A stretch of DNA of 64,000 nt from Hydrogenophilaceae bacterium (GTDB taxonomy: Bacteria > Pseudomonadota > Alphaproteobacteria > Caulobacterales > Aquidulcibacteraceae): NCBI GenBank assembly GCA_013389015.1, contig JACAEE010000156.1, positions 1 through 64,000 on the forward strand, given 5' to 3'. The notes under the pieces are model-generated. The model saw only the letters and a list, made by a program, of their open reading frames with translations, did no database searches and was not told the DNA's origin. The first letter of the stretch is position 1. Each line of letters begins with the position of its first letter. Positions 9,011 to 21,736 of this stretch are shown in pieces. The position numbers and the translations under genes were made by a program.

Positions 9011-9481
9011 ATGCAGATTATGCTCTCGCGCCGGAGCGCGCTCTTCGTAGGGCTTGCCTCGGTCCTCGCCGCTTGCGCAGCGCCAGCCGCGGCTGTCCAT
9101 CAGATGCACGTTCGCCGCGATGCCGGTTGCGGCTGTTGCCATGTTTGGACCGAGCAGCTTGCGGCGAGCGGCCGCTTCGCTCCGCGCATGACCGACGAAG
9201 CGGATATGCCGGCGCTGAAGCAGCGCCTGGGCGTACCGAACGACTTGGCCTCCTGCCACACCGCCACGGTGGGCGGCTATGTGGTCGAGGGCCACGTGCC
9301 CGCCGCCGACATCCTGCGCTTGCTAGAAGAACGGCCCGCCGACATCGCCGGGCTCGCGGTACCCGGCATGCCGCTGGGCTCGCCCGGCATGGAACAACCC
9401 AATGGCGCCAATGAACCGTTCGAGGTGATCGCATTCGGGCGCAACGGCGAGCGCCGCGTCTACGCGCGCCACGGCGGCTGA
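9011..9481 (+). CDS. DUF411 domain-containing metal-related protein
   Basis: MHVRRDAGCGCCHVWTEQLAASGRF...GVPNDLASCHTATVGGYVVEGHVPAADILRLLEERP; start moved from ORF-track 8963 because the promoter motif ends at 9002. Confidence 0.85.
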   Translation: MQIMLSRRSALFVGLASVLAACAAPAAAVHQMHVRRDAGCGCCHVWTEQLAASGRFAPRMTDEADMPALKQRLGVPNDLASCHTATVGGYVVEGHVPAADILRLLEERPADIAGLAVPGMPLGSPGMEQPNGANEPFEVIAFGRNGERRVYARHGG

Positions 9482-9498
9482 GACAGAGGAGGTAAGTA

Positions 9499-10410
9499 AT
9501 GGGCGGATTGATCGAACCGAACATTCATCCGGTGTTTGTTCATTTCGCCTTTGCGCTCGTCGTCACCTCTGCGGCGGCATACCTGTTTGCGCTAGCGTTG
9601 CCGCGCCGGCGCGAGACGTTGCTCGTCGCCGCCGATTGGATGTTGGCGTTTGGCGCGCTCGCAATCCTGGCGACCGTCGCGGCGGGCTTTCAGGCTTATT
9701 ATTCGGTTGCTCACGACACGCCATCCCACGAGGCGATGACGACGCATCGCAATTGGGCCGTGCCGACGGCGCTCTTTGTACTTGCGTTGGCGGCATGGCG
9801 TTGGCGCGCGCGCGCCAAGCCGCCGTCCGCGCTATTCTCGGCTTTCGTGGCCGTCGCCGCTGTTCTGATGACGACAACCGCCTGGTGGGGCGGGCGGCTC
9901 GTTTTCGGTTATGGATTAGGCGTCGCGAGCCTCCCGCAAGCGGCAGGCGAAGGTCATGATCATGCGGGCGCCGCCGAGCATGCCCATGACGGGGAGGGGA
10001 CGCAAACCGCATCGGCTGCGCCCGGCTCGCCAGAGGCGGCGGTCGAAGCGTTCAGTGCAGCCCTGCTGGCTGGCGATGAAAGCGCGCTCCGCCAGCTCCT
10101 TGCGCCCAATGTGGTGATAGCCGAAGGCGGCGGCGTGGAGCGATCGTTCGAGGAATATCGCGGACATCACATGCCCGCGGACATGGCGTTCACGCAAGCG
10201 GTGTCGTTCACGCTTGAGCAACGCGACGTCGTCAGCAGCGGCGACCAGGCGACGGTCATCTCCCGGTCGCGCGCCGAAGGCGCGTTTCGCGGCCAAGCCG
10301 TGCATTCGCGCATGATGGAGACCATGGTGCTGGTGCGCGAAGACGGCGCCTGGCGCATCCAGCACATTCACTGGTCGTCAGCGCCGATCAGCGGCGAGCA
10401 TGAGCACTAG
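9499..10410 (+). CDS. DUF2231-like membrane domain fused to an NTF2/SnoaL-like domain
   Basis: N-terminal IEPNIHPVFVHFAFALVVTSAAAYLFAL plus TMs; C-terminal SPEAAVEAFSAALLAGDESALRQLLAPNVVIAEGG...DGAWRIQHIHWSS. Confidence 0.78.
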   Translation: MGGLIEPNIHPVFVHFAFALVVTSAAAYLFALALPRRRETLLVAADWMLAFGALAILATVAAGFQAYYSVAHDTPSHEAMTTHRNWAVPTALFVLALAAWRWRARAKPPSALFSAFVAVAAVLMTTTAWWGGRLVFGYGLGVASLPQAAGEGHDHAGAAEHAHDGEGTQTASAAPGSPEAAVEAFSAALLAGDESALRQLLAPNVVIAEGGGVERSFEEYRGHHMPADMAFTQAVSFTLEQRDVVSSGDQATVISRSRAEGAFRGQAVHSRMMETMVLVREDGAWRIQHIHWSSAPISGEHEH

Positions 10411-10673
10411 CGGCGGAAGAGCCCCACCAGCTCTTCGACGACGCGCTCGCGCGCGGCCTCGTCCTTGGAGCTCATCGCTTCATGCACGCAATGCTGAAGA
10501 TGCGCGCGCAGAAGGTCCGCCTCGACCCGGGCCAGCGCCGCCCGCACGGCCTCGATCTGGGTCACGATGTCGATGCAATAACGATCCTCCTCGATCATTT
10601 TTGCTACCCCGCGCACCTGGCCCTCGATCCGTTTCAGGGCGGTGGACGTTCTCTTGCTGCCGGCTGACTGCAC
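10407..10673 (-). CDS. CsoR/FrmR-family metal-sensing transcriptional repressor
   Basis: LKRIEGQVRGVAKMIEEDRYCIDIVTQIEAVRAALARVEADLLRAHLQHCV with the Cys-His-Cys arrangement of Cu(I)-sensing CsoR. Confidence 0.9.
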   Translation of the reverse strand: MQSAGSKRTSTALKRIEGQVRGVAKMIEEDRYCIDIVTQIEAVRAALARVEADLLRAHLQHCVHEAMSSKDEAARERVVEELVGLFRR

Positions 10674-10676
10674 TCA

Positions 10677-10691
10677 TACCCCCATAGGGTA
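10677..10691. promoter_or_regulatory. CsoR-type operator 1 (TACCCCCATAGGGTA)
   Basis: G/C-tract pseudopalindrome in the csoR / P-type ATPase intergenic region. Confidence 0.8.
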
Positions 10692-10700
10692 GTTGACTAA

Positions 10701-10715
10701 TACCCCGCTAGGGTA
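10701..10715. promoter_or_regulatory. CsoR-type operator 2 (TACCCCGCTAGGGTA)
   Basis: Second pseudopalindrome 24 bp downstream, overlapping a TTGACT...TATACA promoter-like sequence. Confidence 0.8.
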
Positions 10716-10754
10716 TACATGCCCGCCCAGATTGGCAAGCGCCAGGAGAGGGAA

Positions 10755-13156
<2,402 letters not shown>

Positions 13157-13160
<4 letters not shown>

Positions 13161-13837
13161 ACGCCTCGGGCGCGCAGCCGGATGGGACCCGCCCGGGCTT
13201 CACGCCGGCGCTGGGCTATCGGGCGCTCACGCCGCTCTACGACACGATGATCGCTGCACTCACGCGCGAACGCGCATGGCGGAGGCACGTGGTCACGGCG
13301 CTCGATCTCCGCGCCGGCGAGCGCGTGCTCGATGTCGGCTGCGGCACTGGATCGCTGCTGCTCGCGCTCAGCGCGGCCGCGCCCACGGCATCGCTGATGG
13401 GGATCGATCCGGATAGTGACGTGCTGAATCGCGCTCGCGCGAAGGCGCACGCCGCGTCGGCCGACATCGCATTCGCACAGGGCTTTCTCGACCAGGACTT
13501 CATAGCGCGCGAGGGCCCGTTCGACGCCGTGGTGTCCTCGCTGGTCTTGCATCAGACGCCGATCGAAACCAAAGCCGGCCTGCTGGCCGGAATGCGACGG
13601 GCCTTGAAGGATGGCGGCCGGTTTTGCTTGGCCGATTATGGATTGCAGAGCGGCCTGATGCGCGTGCTGTTTCGGGCAAGCGTGCAGGCGCTGGATGGCG
13701 TCCATGACACGCAACCCAATGCCGATGGCGTGCTGCCTCGGCTCATGCGTGAGGCGGGTTTCACCACTGTGGTCGAGGTAAAGCAGGTTCGGACCGCGAC
13801 AGGGTCGATCTGCATCTGGATCGCGCGCCCCGGCTAG
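13157..13837 (+). CDS. Class I SAM-dependent methyltransferase
   Basis: VLDVGCGTGSLLLALSAAAPTASLMGIDPD motif I; overlaps the ATPase stop codon. Confidence 0.88.
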
Positions 13838-13850
13838 GGCGCGCCGCGGC

Positions 13851-13875
13851 GGAACACATGCGCGGCCGCATCGTT
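13851..13875 (+). promoter_or_regulatory. EcfG-type general stress promoter candidate (GGAAC-N16-CGTT)
   Basis: GGAACacatgcgcggccgcatCGTT, 40 bp upstream of the DUF305 start. Confidence 0.45.
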
Positions 13876-13915
13876 GAGAGTGAAGTTCCTTCGCCCTCAA
13901 AGAGAACGTCTAGAA

Positions 13916-14362
13916 ATGTCCTACAAACGCTTCTTTGCGATGATCGCCACATCGACGGTGGTGATGTTCGTCTTGATGTACCTCAACACCTACGCCTTCG
14001 ATCACGTCCATTTCAGCCAGACACGATTTTGGATGGCGTTCGTCATGGGTGCGGCGATGGCGATCGTCATGCTGAGCTTCATGCTCAATATGTACAAGGA
14101 CAAGCGCCTGAACATAGGCATTTTCGCCGGCAGCGCCTTGCTGTTTGTCGCTGCGCTCTGGCTGGTGCGCAGTCAGCAGACGGTGGACGACGCCGCTTAT
14201 ATGCGTGCGATGATCCCGCACCACTCCATCGCCATCCTGACCAGCGAGCGCGCGCAGATTCGCGATCCTCGCGTACGCCAATTGGCCGACGAGATCATCG
14301 AGGCGCAACGGCGCGAGATCGCCGAAATGAAAGAACTGATCGCCGACCTGGAACGTGAATGA
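13916..14362 (+). CDS. DUF305 domain-containing membrane protein
   Basis: MSYKRFFAMIATSTVVMFVLMYLNTYAFDHVHFS...YMRAMIPHHSIAILTSERAQIRDPRVRQLADEIIEAQRREIAEM. Confidence 0.88.
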   Translation: MSYKRFFAMIATSTVVMFVLMYLNTYAFDHVHFSQTRFWMAFVMGAAMAIVMLSFMLNMYKDKRLNIGIFAGSALLFVAALWLVRSQQTVDDAAYMRAMIPHHSIAILTSERAQIRDPRVRQLADEIIEAQRREIAEMKELIADLERE

Positions 14363-14419
14363 GAGCGCGGATGGTCACGGGAGCGCGGGATCGCGCTCCG
14401 CGCTCCCTAACACCTGCGT

Positions 14420-14767
14420 TCAGTTTTCGCGAATAGCGCTCAGGACTTGCGATTCTTCGGCGCTCTTGATCTCAAACGTGACCGCATCGCCGACCTCCAC
14501 GCCCTGCAGCATGGCGGGATCTGCAGCAGTGAACTGCATTGTCATCGCCGGCCATTCGATTGCAGCGATCGGCCCGTGATTGAGCGTGACCGTGCCGGCT
14601 GCGGCGTCGACGGCGGTGACGGTTCCCGAACCTTCGATCGGGCCGGCGGCCGCAGGTGCGTTCATGTCCATGTCGGCCATGTCGCCTGGCGCGGGCTCTT
14701 CGGTTGCGGGCGGCGTACACGCGGCGGCGAGCAGGGTGGCGGAAGCGGCGAGCAGCATTCTCAGCAT
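14420..14767 (-). CDS. cusF: CusF-like periplasmic copper-binding protein (lipoprotein)
   Basis: Lipobox LAAAC; GTVTAVDAAAGTVTLNHGPIAAIEWPAMTMQFTAADPAMLQGVEVGDAVTFEI. Confidence 0.88.
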   Translation of the reverse strand: MLRMLLAASATLLAAACTPPATEEPAPGDMADMDMNAPAAAGPIEGSGTVTAVDAAAGTVTLNHGPIAAIEWPAMTMQFTAADPAMLQGVEVGDAVTFEIKSAEESQVLSAIREN

Positions 14768-14770
14768 GGA

Positions 14771-17700
14771 TTAGTCTCCGGTTTGTGGTGCGATCCGGCC
14801 TTGGAAGGACGTGCGCTCGGCGCGTACGAGGCCGCGGCGCCGGATCATGAGATAGGCCGCGGGAATGACAAACAAAGAAAGAAGCGGCGCTGAGATCATC
14901 CCGCCCACCAAGGGCGCGGCGATGCGGCGCATCACTTCAGCGCCGGCGCCGCCGGTGAAGAGGATCGGCAAGAGGCCCGCCATAATGACGGCCACCGTCA
15001 TGGCCTTGGGGCGAAGCCGCATGAGAGCGCCTTCGCGCACCGCCTCGCCGATCACTTGCGGCGTCAGCGTATCGCCGCGCGCTTCGCGCTCGGCGATGGC
15101 GTTCTTCAGATAAATCAGCATGACGACGCCGAACTCGGCTGCGAGCCCGGCGAGCGCGATGAGGCCGACGGCCACGGCGACGGAGAAGTCGTAGCCCAGC
15201 AAGTAGACGAGCCAGACCCCGCCAGTGAGCGCGAACGGCAGGCTCGCCATGACGATGAGCGCCTCGTCGAAGCGGCGGAAGGTGAGATAGAGCAAAAGAA
15301 AGATAATGAGGATGGTGGCGGGGCCGACCAGCGCTAGCCGCTCGGCGGCGCGGGCGAGATATTCGAATTGGCCAGAATAAGCGACGCTGACGCCGGCGGG
15401 CAACTCGACGGTCTCAGTAATCGTGCTGCGCAGATCGCGCACGACGGAAGCCAGATCGCGCCCGCGCACGTCGACATAGACATAAGCAGACAAGCGCCCG
15501 TTCTCGCTGCGGATCATGGCGGGACCATCGGCGATTTCGACGCGCGCGACCTCGCCGAGCGTGAGCCGCAATCCGGTCTCGGTGACGATCGGCAGCGCCA
15601 CCAGCCGGTCGAGCGTGTCACGCACTTCGCGCGGATAGCGCAGATTGATCGGGTAGCGGGCGCGTCCCTCGATCACTTGGCCGATGGTTTCCCCGCCAAT
15701 GGCGCCGGCGACGACCGCCTGCACGTCGGCGATGTTGAGGCCGTACCGTGCGGCGGCGAAGCGGTCGATGTCGACATTGACATAACGCCCGCCGGCGATG
15801 CGCTCGGCTACGGCGGAAGAGACGCCGCCGACACCGCGCGCGGCGCGCTCGATGGCGCGCGCCGCGGCGTCTATCGTCGCCAGATCCGGTCCGCTCACCT
15901 TGACGCCGATGGCGCTTTTGACGCCCGTCGCCAGCATGTCGATGCGATTACGGATCGGCGGCACCCACACATTGGTGAGGCCGGGGACCTGCACGGCGCG
16001 GTCTAGTTCTTCGATAATGCGCTCAGGCGTCATGCCGGGACGCCATTCCGAGCGCGGGCGCAGGCGAATGGTGGTCTCGAACATTTCGAGCGGCGCGGGA
16101 TCGGTGGCGGTCTCCGCGCGCCCGGCCTTGCCGAATACACTCTCAACCTCGGGCACGGTCATGATCATGCGGTCGGTGAGCTGCAAGAGTTCGGAGGCTT
16201 CGGCGGCCGACAGGCCGGGCAGAGCGGTCGGCATGTAGAGCAGATCGCCCTCATCCATCATCGGCATGAACTCGCCGCCGATGCGTGAAAGCGGCCAGGC
16301 CACGGTGGCGAAGGCGATGAGCGCACCGATCAGGATGAGGTGCGGCTTGGCTAGCGTGAAATCGATCGCCGGCTGATAGAGCCGCGCGAGGAAGCGGTTG
16401 ATCGGGTTTGCGTCCTCGCGCGGAATGCGACCGCGAATCCAGTAGCCCATCAGAACCGGTGTTAGCGTGACCGCAAGGGCGGCGGACGCAGCCATGGCGT
16501 AGGTCTTGGTGAAGGCGAGCGGCGCGAACAAGCGCCCCTCCTGCGCCTGCAGGGTGAACACCGGCAGGAACGAGAGCGTGATGATCAGCAGGCTGAAGAA
16601 AAGGGCGGGGCCGACTTCGACCGAAGCTTGCGTGATGACGCGCCAGTGTTCGGCGCCTTGGGGCATCTCGCCATCATGCGCATCGCGCCATTGTTCGAGT
16701 CGTTTGTGCGCGTTCTCGATCATGACGATGGCCGCATCCACCATGGCGCCAACGGCGATGGCGATGCCGGCCAGCGACATGATGTTGGCGTCGACGCCCT
16801 GAATGCGCATGATCAGAAAAGCCATCAACACGCCCAGCGGCAAGGTTATGATGGCGACGAACGCCGAGCGCAGGTGAAAGAGAAAGAGCGCACACACCAG
16901 CGCGACGACGATGAATTCCTCGATCAGCTTGTGGGTGAGGTTTTCGATGGCGCGGTCGATCAGGTGCGAGCGGTCGTAGGTGGTCACCACTTCGACGCCT
17001 TCCGGCAGGCTGCGCTCTAGTTCGGCGAGCCGCGTGCGCACCGCCTCGATCACCTCGCGCGCATTTTCGCCGGCGCGGATGACGACCACGCCGCCTGCCA
17101 CTTCGCCTTCGCCGTCGAGTTCGGCGATGCCGCGGCGCATTTCCGGGCCGATCTGCACCCAGGCGACATCGCTCAAGCGCACCGGCACGCCATTGGCGCC
17201 CAGACCAAGCGGAATCGCATCGAAGTCTTCCAACGTGCGTAAATAGCCGCTGGCGCGCACCATGTGCTCGGCCTCGGCCATTTCAACGACGCCGCCGCCC
17301 GTTTCACCGTTGGCCGCCTGCACCGCCTCGGCGATACGCTGCTGCGAGACGCCGTACGCGGCCATGCGTTCAGGATCGAGGACGATCTGGTATTGGCGCA
17401 CCATGCCGCCGACGGATGCTACTTCGGCGACGCCCGGCACGCTCTTCAGTTCGAACTGCAGGAGCCAATCCTGAAGGCTGCGCAGCTGGCTGATGTCGTG
17501 ACGGCCGCTTCTGTCCACGAGCGCGTACTGGAACACCCAGCCGACGCCGGTCGCGTCCGGGCCCAAAGACGAGCGCGCCGTGGGCGGCAGGCGCGATTGC
17601 ACCTGATTGAGATATTCGAGCACGCGCGAGCGCGCCCAGTAGAGGTCCGTGCCGTCCTCGAAAATGATGTAGACGAAGCTGTCGCCGAAATAGGAATAGC

Positions 17701-17950
17701 CGCGCACCGTGCGCGCGCCTGGAACCGACAGCATCGTCGTGGTGAGCGGATAGGTAACCTGATCTTCGACGATCTGCGGCGCTTGGCCCGGATAGGTGGT
17801 GCGGATCACCACCTGCACGTCGGAGAGATCGGGGAGCGCATCGACCGGCGTGGCGCGCACCGCAAGCGCGCCGGCGATGGCGAGCGCCAGCGTCGCCAGC
17901 ACAACCAGGAAACGGTTGGCGACCGACCAGCGGATGAGGGCGGCGATCAT
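14771..17950 (-). CDS. cusA: CusA/CzcA family heavy-metal RND efflux permease
   Basis: 1059 aa; [78 protein letters not shown]. Confidence 0.95.
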   Translation of the reverse strand: MIAALIRWSVANRFLVVLATLALAIAGALAVRATPVDALPDLSDVQVVIRTTYPGQAPQIVEDQVTYPLTTTMLSVPGARTVRGYSYFGDSFVYIIFEDGTDLYWARSRVLEYLNQVQSRLPPTARSSLGPDATGVGWVFQYALVDRSGRHDISQLRSLQDWLLQFELKSVPGVAEVASVGGMVRQYQIVLDPERMAAYGVSQQRIAEAVQAANGETGGGVVEMAEAEHMVRASGYLRTLEDFDAIPLGLGANGVPVRLSDVAWVQIGPEMRRGIAELDGEGEVAGGVVVIRAGENAREVIEAVRTRLAELERSLPEGVEVVTTYDRSHLIDRAIENLTHKLIEEFIVVALVCALFLFHLRSAFVAIITLPLGVLMAFLIMRIQGVDANIMSLAGIAIAVGAMVDAAIVMIENAHKRLEQWRDAHDGEMPQGAEHWRVITQASVEVGPALFFSLLIITLSFLPVFTLQAQEGRLFAPLAFTKTYAMAASAALAVTLTPVLMGYWIRGRIPREDANPINRFLARLYQPAIDFTLAKPHLILIGALIAFATVAWPLSRIGGEFMPMMDEGDLLYMPTALPGLSAAEASELLQLTDRMIMTVPEVESVFGKAGRAETATDPAPLEMFETTIRLRPRSEWRPGMTPERIIEELDRAVQVPGLTNVWVPPIRNRIDMLATGVKSAIGVKVSGPDLATIDAAARAIERAARGVGGVSSAVAERIAGGRYVNVDIDRFAAARYGLNIADVQAVVAGAIGGETIGQVIEGRARYPINLRYPREVRDTLDRLVALPIVTETGLRLTLGEVARVEIADGPAMIRSENGRLSAYVYVDVRGRDLASVVRDLRSTITETVELPAGVSVAYSGQFEYLARAAERLALVGPATILIIFLLLYLTFRRFDEALIVMASLPFALTGGVWLVYLLGYDFSVAVAVGLIALAGLAAEFGVVMLIYLKNAIAEREARGDTLTPQVIGEAVREGALMRLRPKAMTVAVIMAGLLPILFTGGAGAEVMRRIAAPLVGGMISAPLLSLFVIPAAYLMIRRRGLVRAERTSFQGRIAPQTGD

Positions 17951-19428
17951 CGCCGCGTCTCCGTCTTGGCGATCGCTTCGATGAGATAGCCTTGCTCCAC
18001 CTCGCGGAAACGGAAGCGCACCTCGTCGCCCACACGCAGACCACGCGCCATGTCAGGGCGTTGCAATTGGAACGCCATCGTCATCCCCGGCCATTGAATG
18101 CTGGCCACGGGGCCGTGGGCGATGGTGATCGTGTTGTCTCCGATCGCGGTGACGCGCCCGCTGGCCTGATGCGAGCCGTCGCCGCTCTGCTGCGGCGCCT
18201 GTGCGCCTTGCAGCCGCTCGAGCGCGCCGGTGAGGCTCGCCTCGGAATCGATCAGGAACTGGCCAGATGCGACCACGCGCTGACCTTCGCTCAAGCCCTG
18301 GCGCACCTCGATCCGGTTGCCGGCGCGGCGGCCGAGTTCGACTTCGGTAGGGACGTAGCGGCCGTTCTCGTCGGCGACGATCACTACCGTGCGGCGTCCA
18401 GTTTGGATTGCCGCTTCGGCGGGGATGATGAGCGCGGCATCCGAGCCAGAATCGGCAATCTCGGCGTCGGCTGTCATGCCGGGACGCAATCGTCCATCGC
18501 TGTTTGCCAGCGCGATCCGCACCTCGACGGTGCGCGTTGCGGGATCGGCGGCCGGCAGGACGCTCTCAATGCGTCCCGCGAACCGCTCGCCGGGATAGGC
18601 CGTTGTGCGCGCAACAACACGCGCTCCCGGACGCACTGCGCCCGCGTCCGCCTGTGCGAGCGAAACCACGAGCCAAACCGGCGAAATGCCGTTGATCGAC
18701 GCGAGCGGCGCGCCCTGCATAACGGTCATGCCGGCGCGGATGTCGAGCTGGGTGATGGCGCCGGCGATGGGCGCCGTCACCGTCGTGATGGGACGCGGGG
18801 CGCCGTCGCGCTCCACGCGCGCCACCAGCGCTTCCGGCATGCCCAGCATCAACAGGCGCCGGCGCGCCGCCGCGGCGAGATCGCCGCCGGCGCTGCGCAA
18901 TGCCAGATACTCCGCCTGCGCCGCGGTCCATTCCGGCACGCGGATGTCGACGATCGGCGTTCCCGCTGCGACCACATCGCCGATGGCGCGCCCATACGAA
19001 CGCTCGACGAAGCCGCTCGCGCGCGCTTGCACGATGGCGACCTGGCGATCGTTGAAGGCGATCACGCCCGCCGCCGTCACCGAACGCGACAGCGGCGCCC
19101 GCTCGACCGTCGCCAAGCGAACGCCCAAATTCTGCGCCACACTGGCATCGATGCGCACGCCGGCCTGGCCGCCGTCTTCGTCGGCGTAGCGCGGCACGAG
19201 ATCCATATCCATGAACGGCGAGCGGCCCGGCGCATCGAAGTGCTGATCGGGAACCATCGGGTCGTACCAGTAGAGCACCTCGCGCTCACCGGTGCTTTGC
19301 CTTACGCCGGCGTTGTCCTGATTAGCGCCAAGCCAATAGCCGCCAATACCGATGAGAGCTGCGGCGGTGAACGCGCCAGCAATCGCAAGCCCGACGCGGA
19401 CGCGCTTTTGTTTGAGATGATCCATCAT
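17947..19428 (-). CDS. cusB: CusB-like RND periplasmic adaptor with C-terminal CusF domain
   Basis: [35 protein letters not shown]-terminus [51 protein letters not shown]. Confidence 0.93.
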   Translation of the reverse strand: MMDHLKQKRVRVGLAIAGAFTAAALIGIGGYWLGANQDNAGVRQSTGEREVLYWYDPMVPDQHFDAPGRSPFMDMDLVPRYADEDGGQAGVRIDASVAQNLGVRLATVERAPLSRSVTAAGVIAFNDRQVAIVQARASGFVERSYGRAIGDVVAAGTPIVDIRVPEWTAAQAEYLALRSAGGDLAAAARRRLLMLGMPEALVARVERDGAPRPITTVTAPIAGAITQLDIRAGMTVMQGAPLASINGISPVWLVVSLAQADAGAVRPGARVVARTTAYPGERFAGRIESVLPAADPATRTVEVRIALANSDGRLRPGMTADAEIADSGSDAALIIPAEAAIQTGRRTVVIVADENGRYVPTEVELGRRAGNRIEVRQGLSEGQRVVASGQFLIDSEASLTGALERLQGAQAPQQSGDGSHQASGRVTAIGDNTITIAHGPVASIQWPGMTMAFQLQRPDMARGLRVGDEVRFRFREVEQGYLIEAIAKTETRR

Positions 19429-20675
19429 GGCGCGCTCCGTCCGTATTGCAGCGTCAGCGCGGCGCCCAGCATGGCCAGGCGCTGTTCGAGTTGGAGCACG
19501 TCGAGTTCGGCTTCGAGCGCGTCGCGGCGCGCCAGGATGAGTTGCTCGGCGCTTGCAGCGCCGCCGGCGAAGGCGCCGCTCGCAGCTTCAGCGCGCTGGC
19601 GCGCCAGCGGCAGGCGCATGTCGCGCGCGCGCGAAAGGTTGGCCAAGGTCGCGCGGCGCTCGGCGAGCAGGCGCTCGAGCATGGCCGACACTTGACGCTC
19701 GGCGGCGGTGCGTTGGGCCTCGACACCTTGCACCTCGGCGCGCCGGGCCTCGATCAGCGGACCCTGCCTGCCGCTCTGAAACAGCGGCAGGCCAATGCGC
19801 ACCTCGACCGATGCCATATCGGAAAATTGCGGCGCGCGGCGCTGATACATGACCGACCACGACCAGTCGGGGGCGCGCTCGGCGCGCGCGAACCGCAGAT
19901 TGGCGTCAGCCACGGCCGCTTCCGCCCCGTACGCCGCCAGATTGGGGTGGGCGTCGAGATTGGCCCGCAACTGCGCTTCATCGATCGGGAATTGCGGCGC
20001 CGCAGGCTCAAGTTCGATGGCCGTATCGCCGACCCAGCGCTGCAATTGCGCGCGTGCGGCGGTGGCCTGTGCGGCGAGGTCGGCGCGTCTGTCGTCAATG
20101 CGCGCGGCCTCGATCTCAGCGGCGATGGCGCCGTCGACGCTTCCCGCGCCGCCGGCGAGGCGTCCGCGAGCGGCCACGGCAAGCGCGCGCGCCTCTTCGC
20201 CAAGGCGATCGATCACCGTAAGGCGCCGTTCGGCGAAATAGAGTTCGATCCAGGCTTCAGCGGCGCCCAGTTCGGCTTCCAGGCGCGCGATGTCGAGCGC
20301 GGCGCCGGCGCGGTCCACCTCAGCCGCGGCGATGGCGCGCCGAGCGCGCCGCTCCGCGCCGTTGGGCATGTCCTGCATGATCCCGACGGATTGCATGGTC
20401 ATGAAGTCGCGATCGAGCCGGTAGGCGTCGGGGCCGTCGGCGGGGACGTTCTGCAAGCCCAGCACCAATTGCGGATCGGGTAGGGCGCCAGCGGGACGCA
20501 CGGACCGTTCGGCGGCGGTGACGCTCGCCCGCTGGGCGGCGACGCTCGGTCCTTCGAGGCGCGCGCGTTCAATCGCGTCGGCGAAACTTAGAGGTTCGGC
20601 GTGAGCGCCGCCGGCGATGGCGGCAAACGCAGCGCAGCTCAACAGCCACGCTTTGGTCGCCCGAATTGAGGGCAT
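19425..20675 (-). CDS. cusC: TolC/CusC family outer membrane efflux protein
   Basis: Helical OEP repeats (PLSFADAIERARLEGPSVAAQRASVTAAERSVRPAGALPDPQLVLGLQNVP); first core gene of the cusCBA-F order. Confidence 0.9.
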   Translation of the reverse strand: MPSIRATKAWLLSCAAFAAIAGGAHAEPLSFADAIERARLEGPSVAAQRASVTAAERSVRPAGALPDPQLVLGLQNVPADGPDAYRLDRDFMTMQSVGIMQDMPNGAERRARRAIAAAEVDRAGAALDIARLEAELGAAEAWIELYFAERRLTVIDRLGEEARALAVAARGRLAGGAGSVDGAIAAEIEAARIDDRRADLAAQATAARAQLQRWVGDTAIELEPAAPQFPIDEAQLRANLDAHPNLAAYGAEAAVADANLRFARAERAPDWSWSVMYQRRAPQFSDMASVEVRIGLPLFQSGRQGPLIEARRAEVQGVEAQRTAAERQVSAMLERLLAERRATLANLSRARDMRLPLARQRAEAASGAFAGGAASAEQLILARRDALEAELDVLQLEQRLAMLGAALTLQYGRSAP

Positions 20676-20749
20676 GGATCGGCTCCTGACATGCTGAGAC
20701 AGGACGCATCACCTGCGCGCACGCGCGCTCGGCTTGCGTCAGTTCAGAG

Positions 20750-21097
20750 TCAGATCGCTCGTGGAGGCCGGAAGAGGTCGTGTAGCGGCCCGCTTGGCGG
20801 CGGGTGCTGGCCCAGTTCCAGGTAGCTCGCAGAAATGGCGGAGAACAGGAGCGCGCTGGGCGACGGCAGAGGCGCGATCGCGGTTGCCGTGCGGCAGGAC
20901 ATGCCGACGGCGCAGCTGGTCATCTTGCCGCCATCGTCATCCTGAACGGGCGCGCCGTCTTCATCGTCGCAGCAATCGTGCATGCCGCCCGCCGATTGGC
21001 CCTGTTGCATCGGGCAATCCTGGGCCGCGGCGGCGTTCGTCACGCCCCCGAGACCCAAGGCAAGAGCCGCAAACAGGGTAAACAGAACCCGGCGCAT
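20750..21097 (-). CDS. Small Cys-rich secreted protein, possible copper-binding
   Basis: MRRVLFTLFAALALGLGGVTNAAAAQDCPMQQGQSAGGMHDCCDDEDGAPVQDDDGGKMTSCAVGMSC; ATG at 21097 preferred over the TTG at 21139. Confidence 0.6.
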   Translation of the reverse strand: MRRVLFTLFAALALGLGGVTNAAAAQDCPMQQGQSAGGMHDCCDDEDGAPVQDDDGGKMTSCAVGMSCRTATAIAPLPSPSALLFSAISASYLELGQHPPPSGPLHDLFRPPRAI

Positions 21098-21177
21098 ATA
21101 GACGAAACTAGACCTCAGCGTTTGATACTTCGTCAACACACGTCCACCGCGCGAATACGAAAGCTTCTAAGCGCAAC

Positions 21178-21202
21178 TACGCACCGAGACGGGGCGATCC
21201 CT
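21178..21202 (-). promoter_or_regulatory. Variant AGGG-N15-TGCGTA motif upstream of the Cys-rich gene / cus operon
   Basis: Minus strand: AGGGatcgccccgtctcggTGCGTA; spacer 1 nt longer than the other copies. Confidence 0.6.
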
Positions 21203-21288
21203 TGCGGCGCGGATGCGTCGCACCGTCGCGGGGGCACAGACCCCTGTTCCTGCCCGATGGTCGTGGCTGCTGCCACGGCGTCTTCAGG

Positions 21289-21735
21289 TTAACGCTCCTC
21301 AGCGGCGCGGAGCAATTCGGCGCGCACAATGTCGTCGAAACGCGCTTGCTGGCGCTCGTCCAACACGGCCCGCATTTCGAACACGTGCCGCACCGCCTCC
21401 TGCTGCGTCTGGCCCATGGCTTCGTGAAATCGCGCAATGGCGCGATCGAGTCGCTCGGAAGGTTCATGATCTTCATGGATCGCCGCTGCGATCTCGCGCG
21501 CTGCGGCGCGCATCTCCGCATCAAGCGCTGTCCGCCGCTCGGCATGGCGCGCCTCAATTTCTTCCAGCGCGCGATTCTGCGCTTCGCTGAGATCGAGTTC
21601 GCGATGGACCGCTGCGTCAAGCGAGAACCTGGCGCTGGCGCGCTCGGCAAGCTTCAAACCAACCGCGACGCCGGCGGCCCCAGAGGCGAAGCCAACGAAG
21701 GCGGCGATCGCGAGCGTCCTCCAGATCGAGCGCAT
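21289..21735 (-). CDS. CnrX-like periplasmic heavy-metal sensor (copy 2)
   Basis: MRSIWRTLAIAAFVGFASGAAGVAVGLKLAER...VHRELDLSEAQNRALEEIEARHAERRTALDAEMRAAAREIAAAIHEDHEPSERLDRAIARFHEAMGQTQQEAVRHVFEM; paralog of 8208-8648. Confidence 0.82.
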   Translation of the reverse strand: MRSIWRTLAIAAFVGFASGAAGVAVGLKLAERASARFSLDAAVHRELDLSEAQNRALEEIEARHAERRTALDAEMRAAAREIAAAIHEDHEPSERLDRAIARFHEAMGQTQQEAVRHVFEMRAVLDERQQARFDDIVRAELLRAAEER

Positions 21736-21736
21736 G

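Noticed and set aside
17992-19695. 567-aa plus-strand ORF
   Set aside because: Antisense to cusB/cusC, which have clear family motifs.
20700-20730. Island promoter motif (TGCGTCC) directly upstream of the TolC gene
   Set aside because: GCGTC instead of GCGTA and no AGGG at the required distance; the cus operon is more likely read from the variant motif at 21178.
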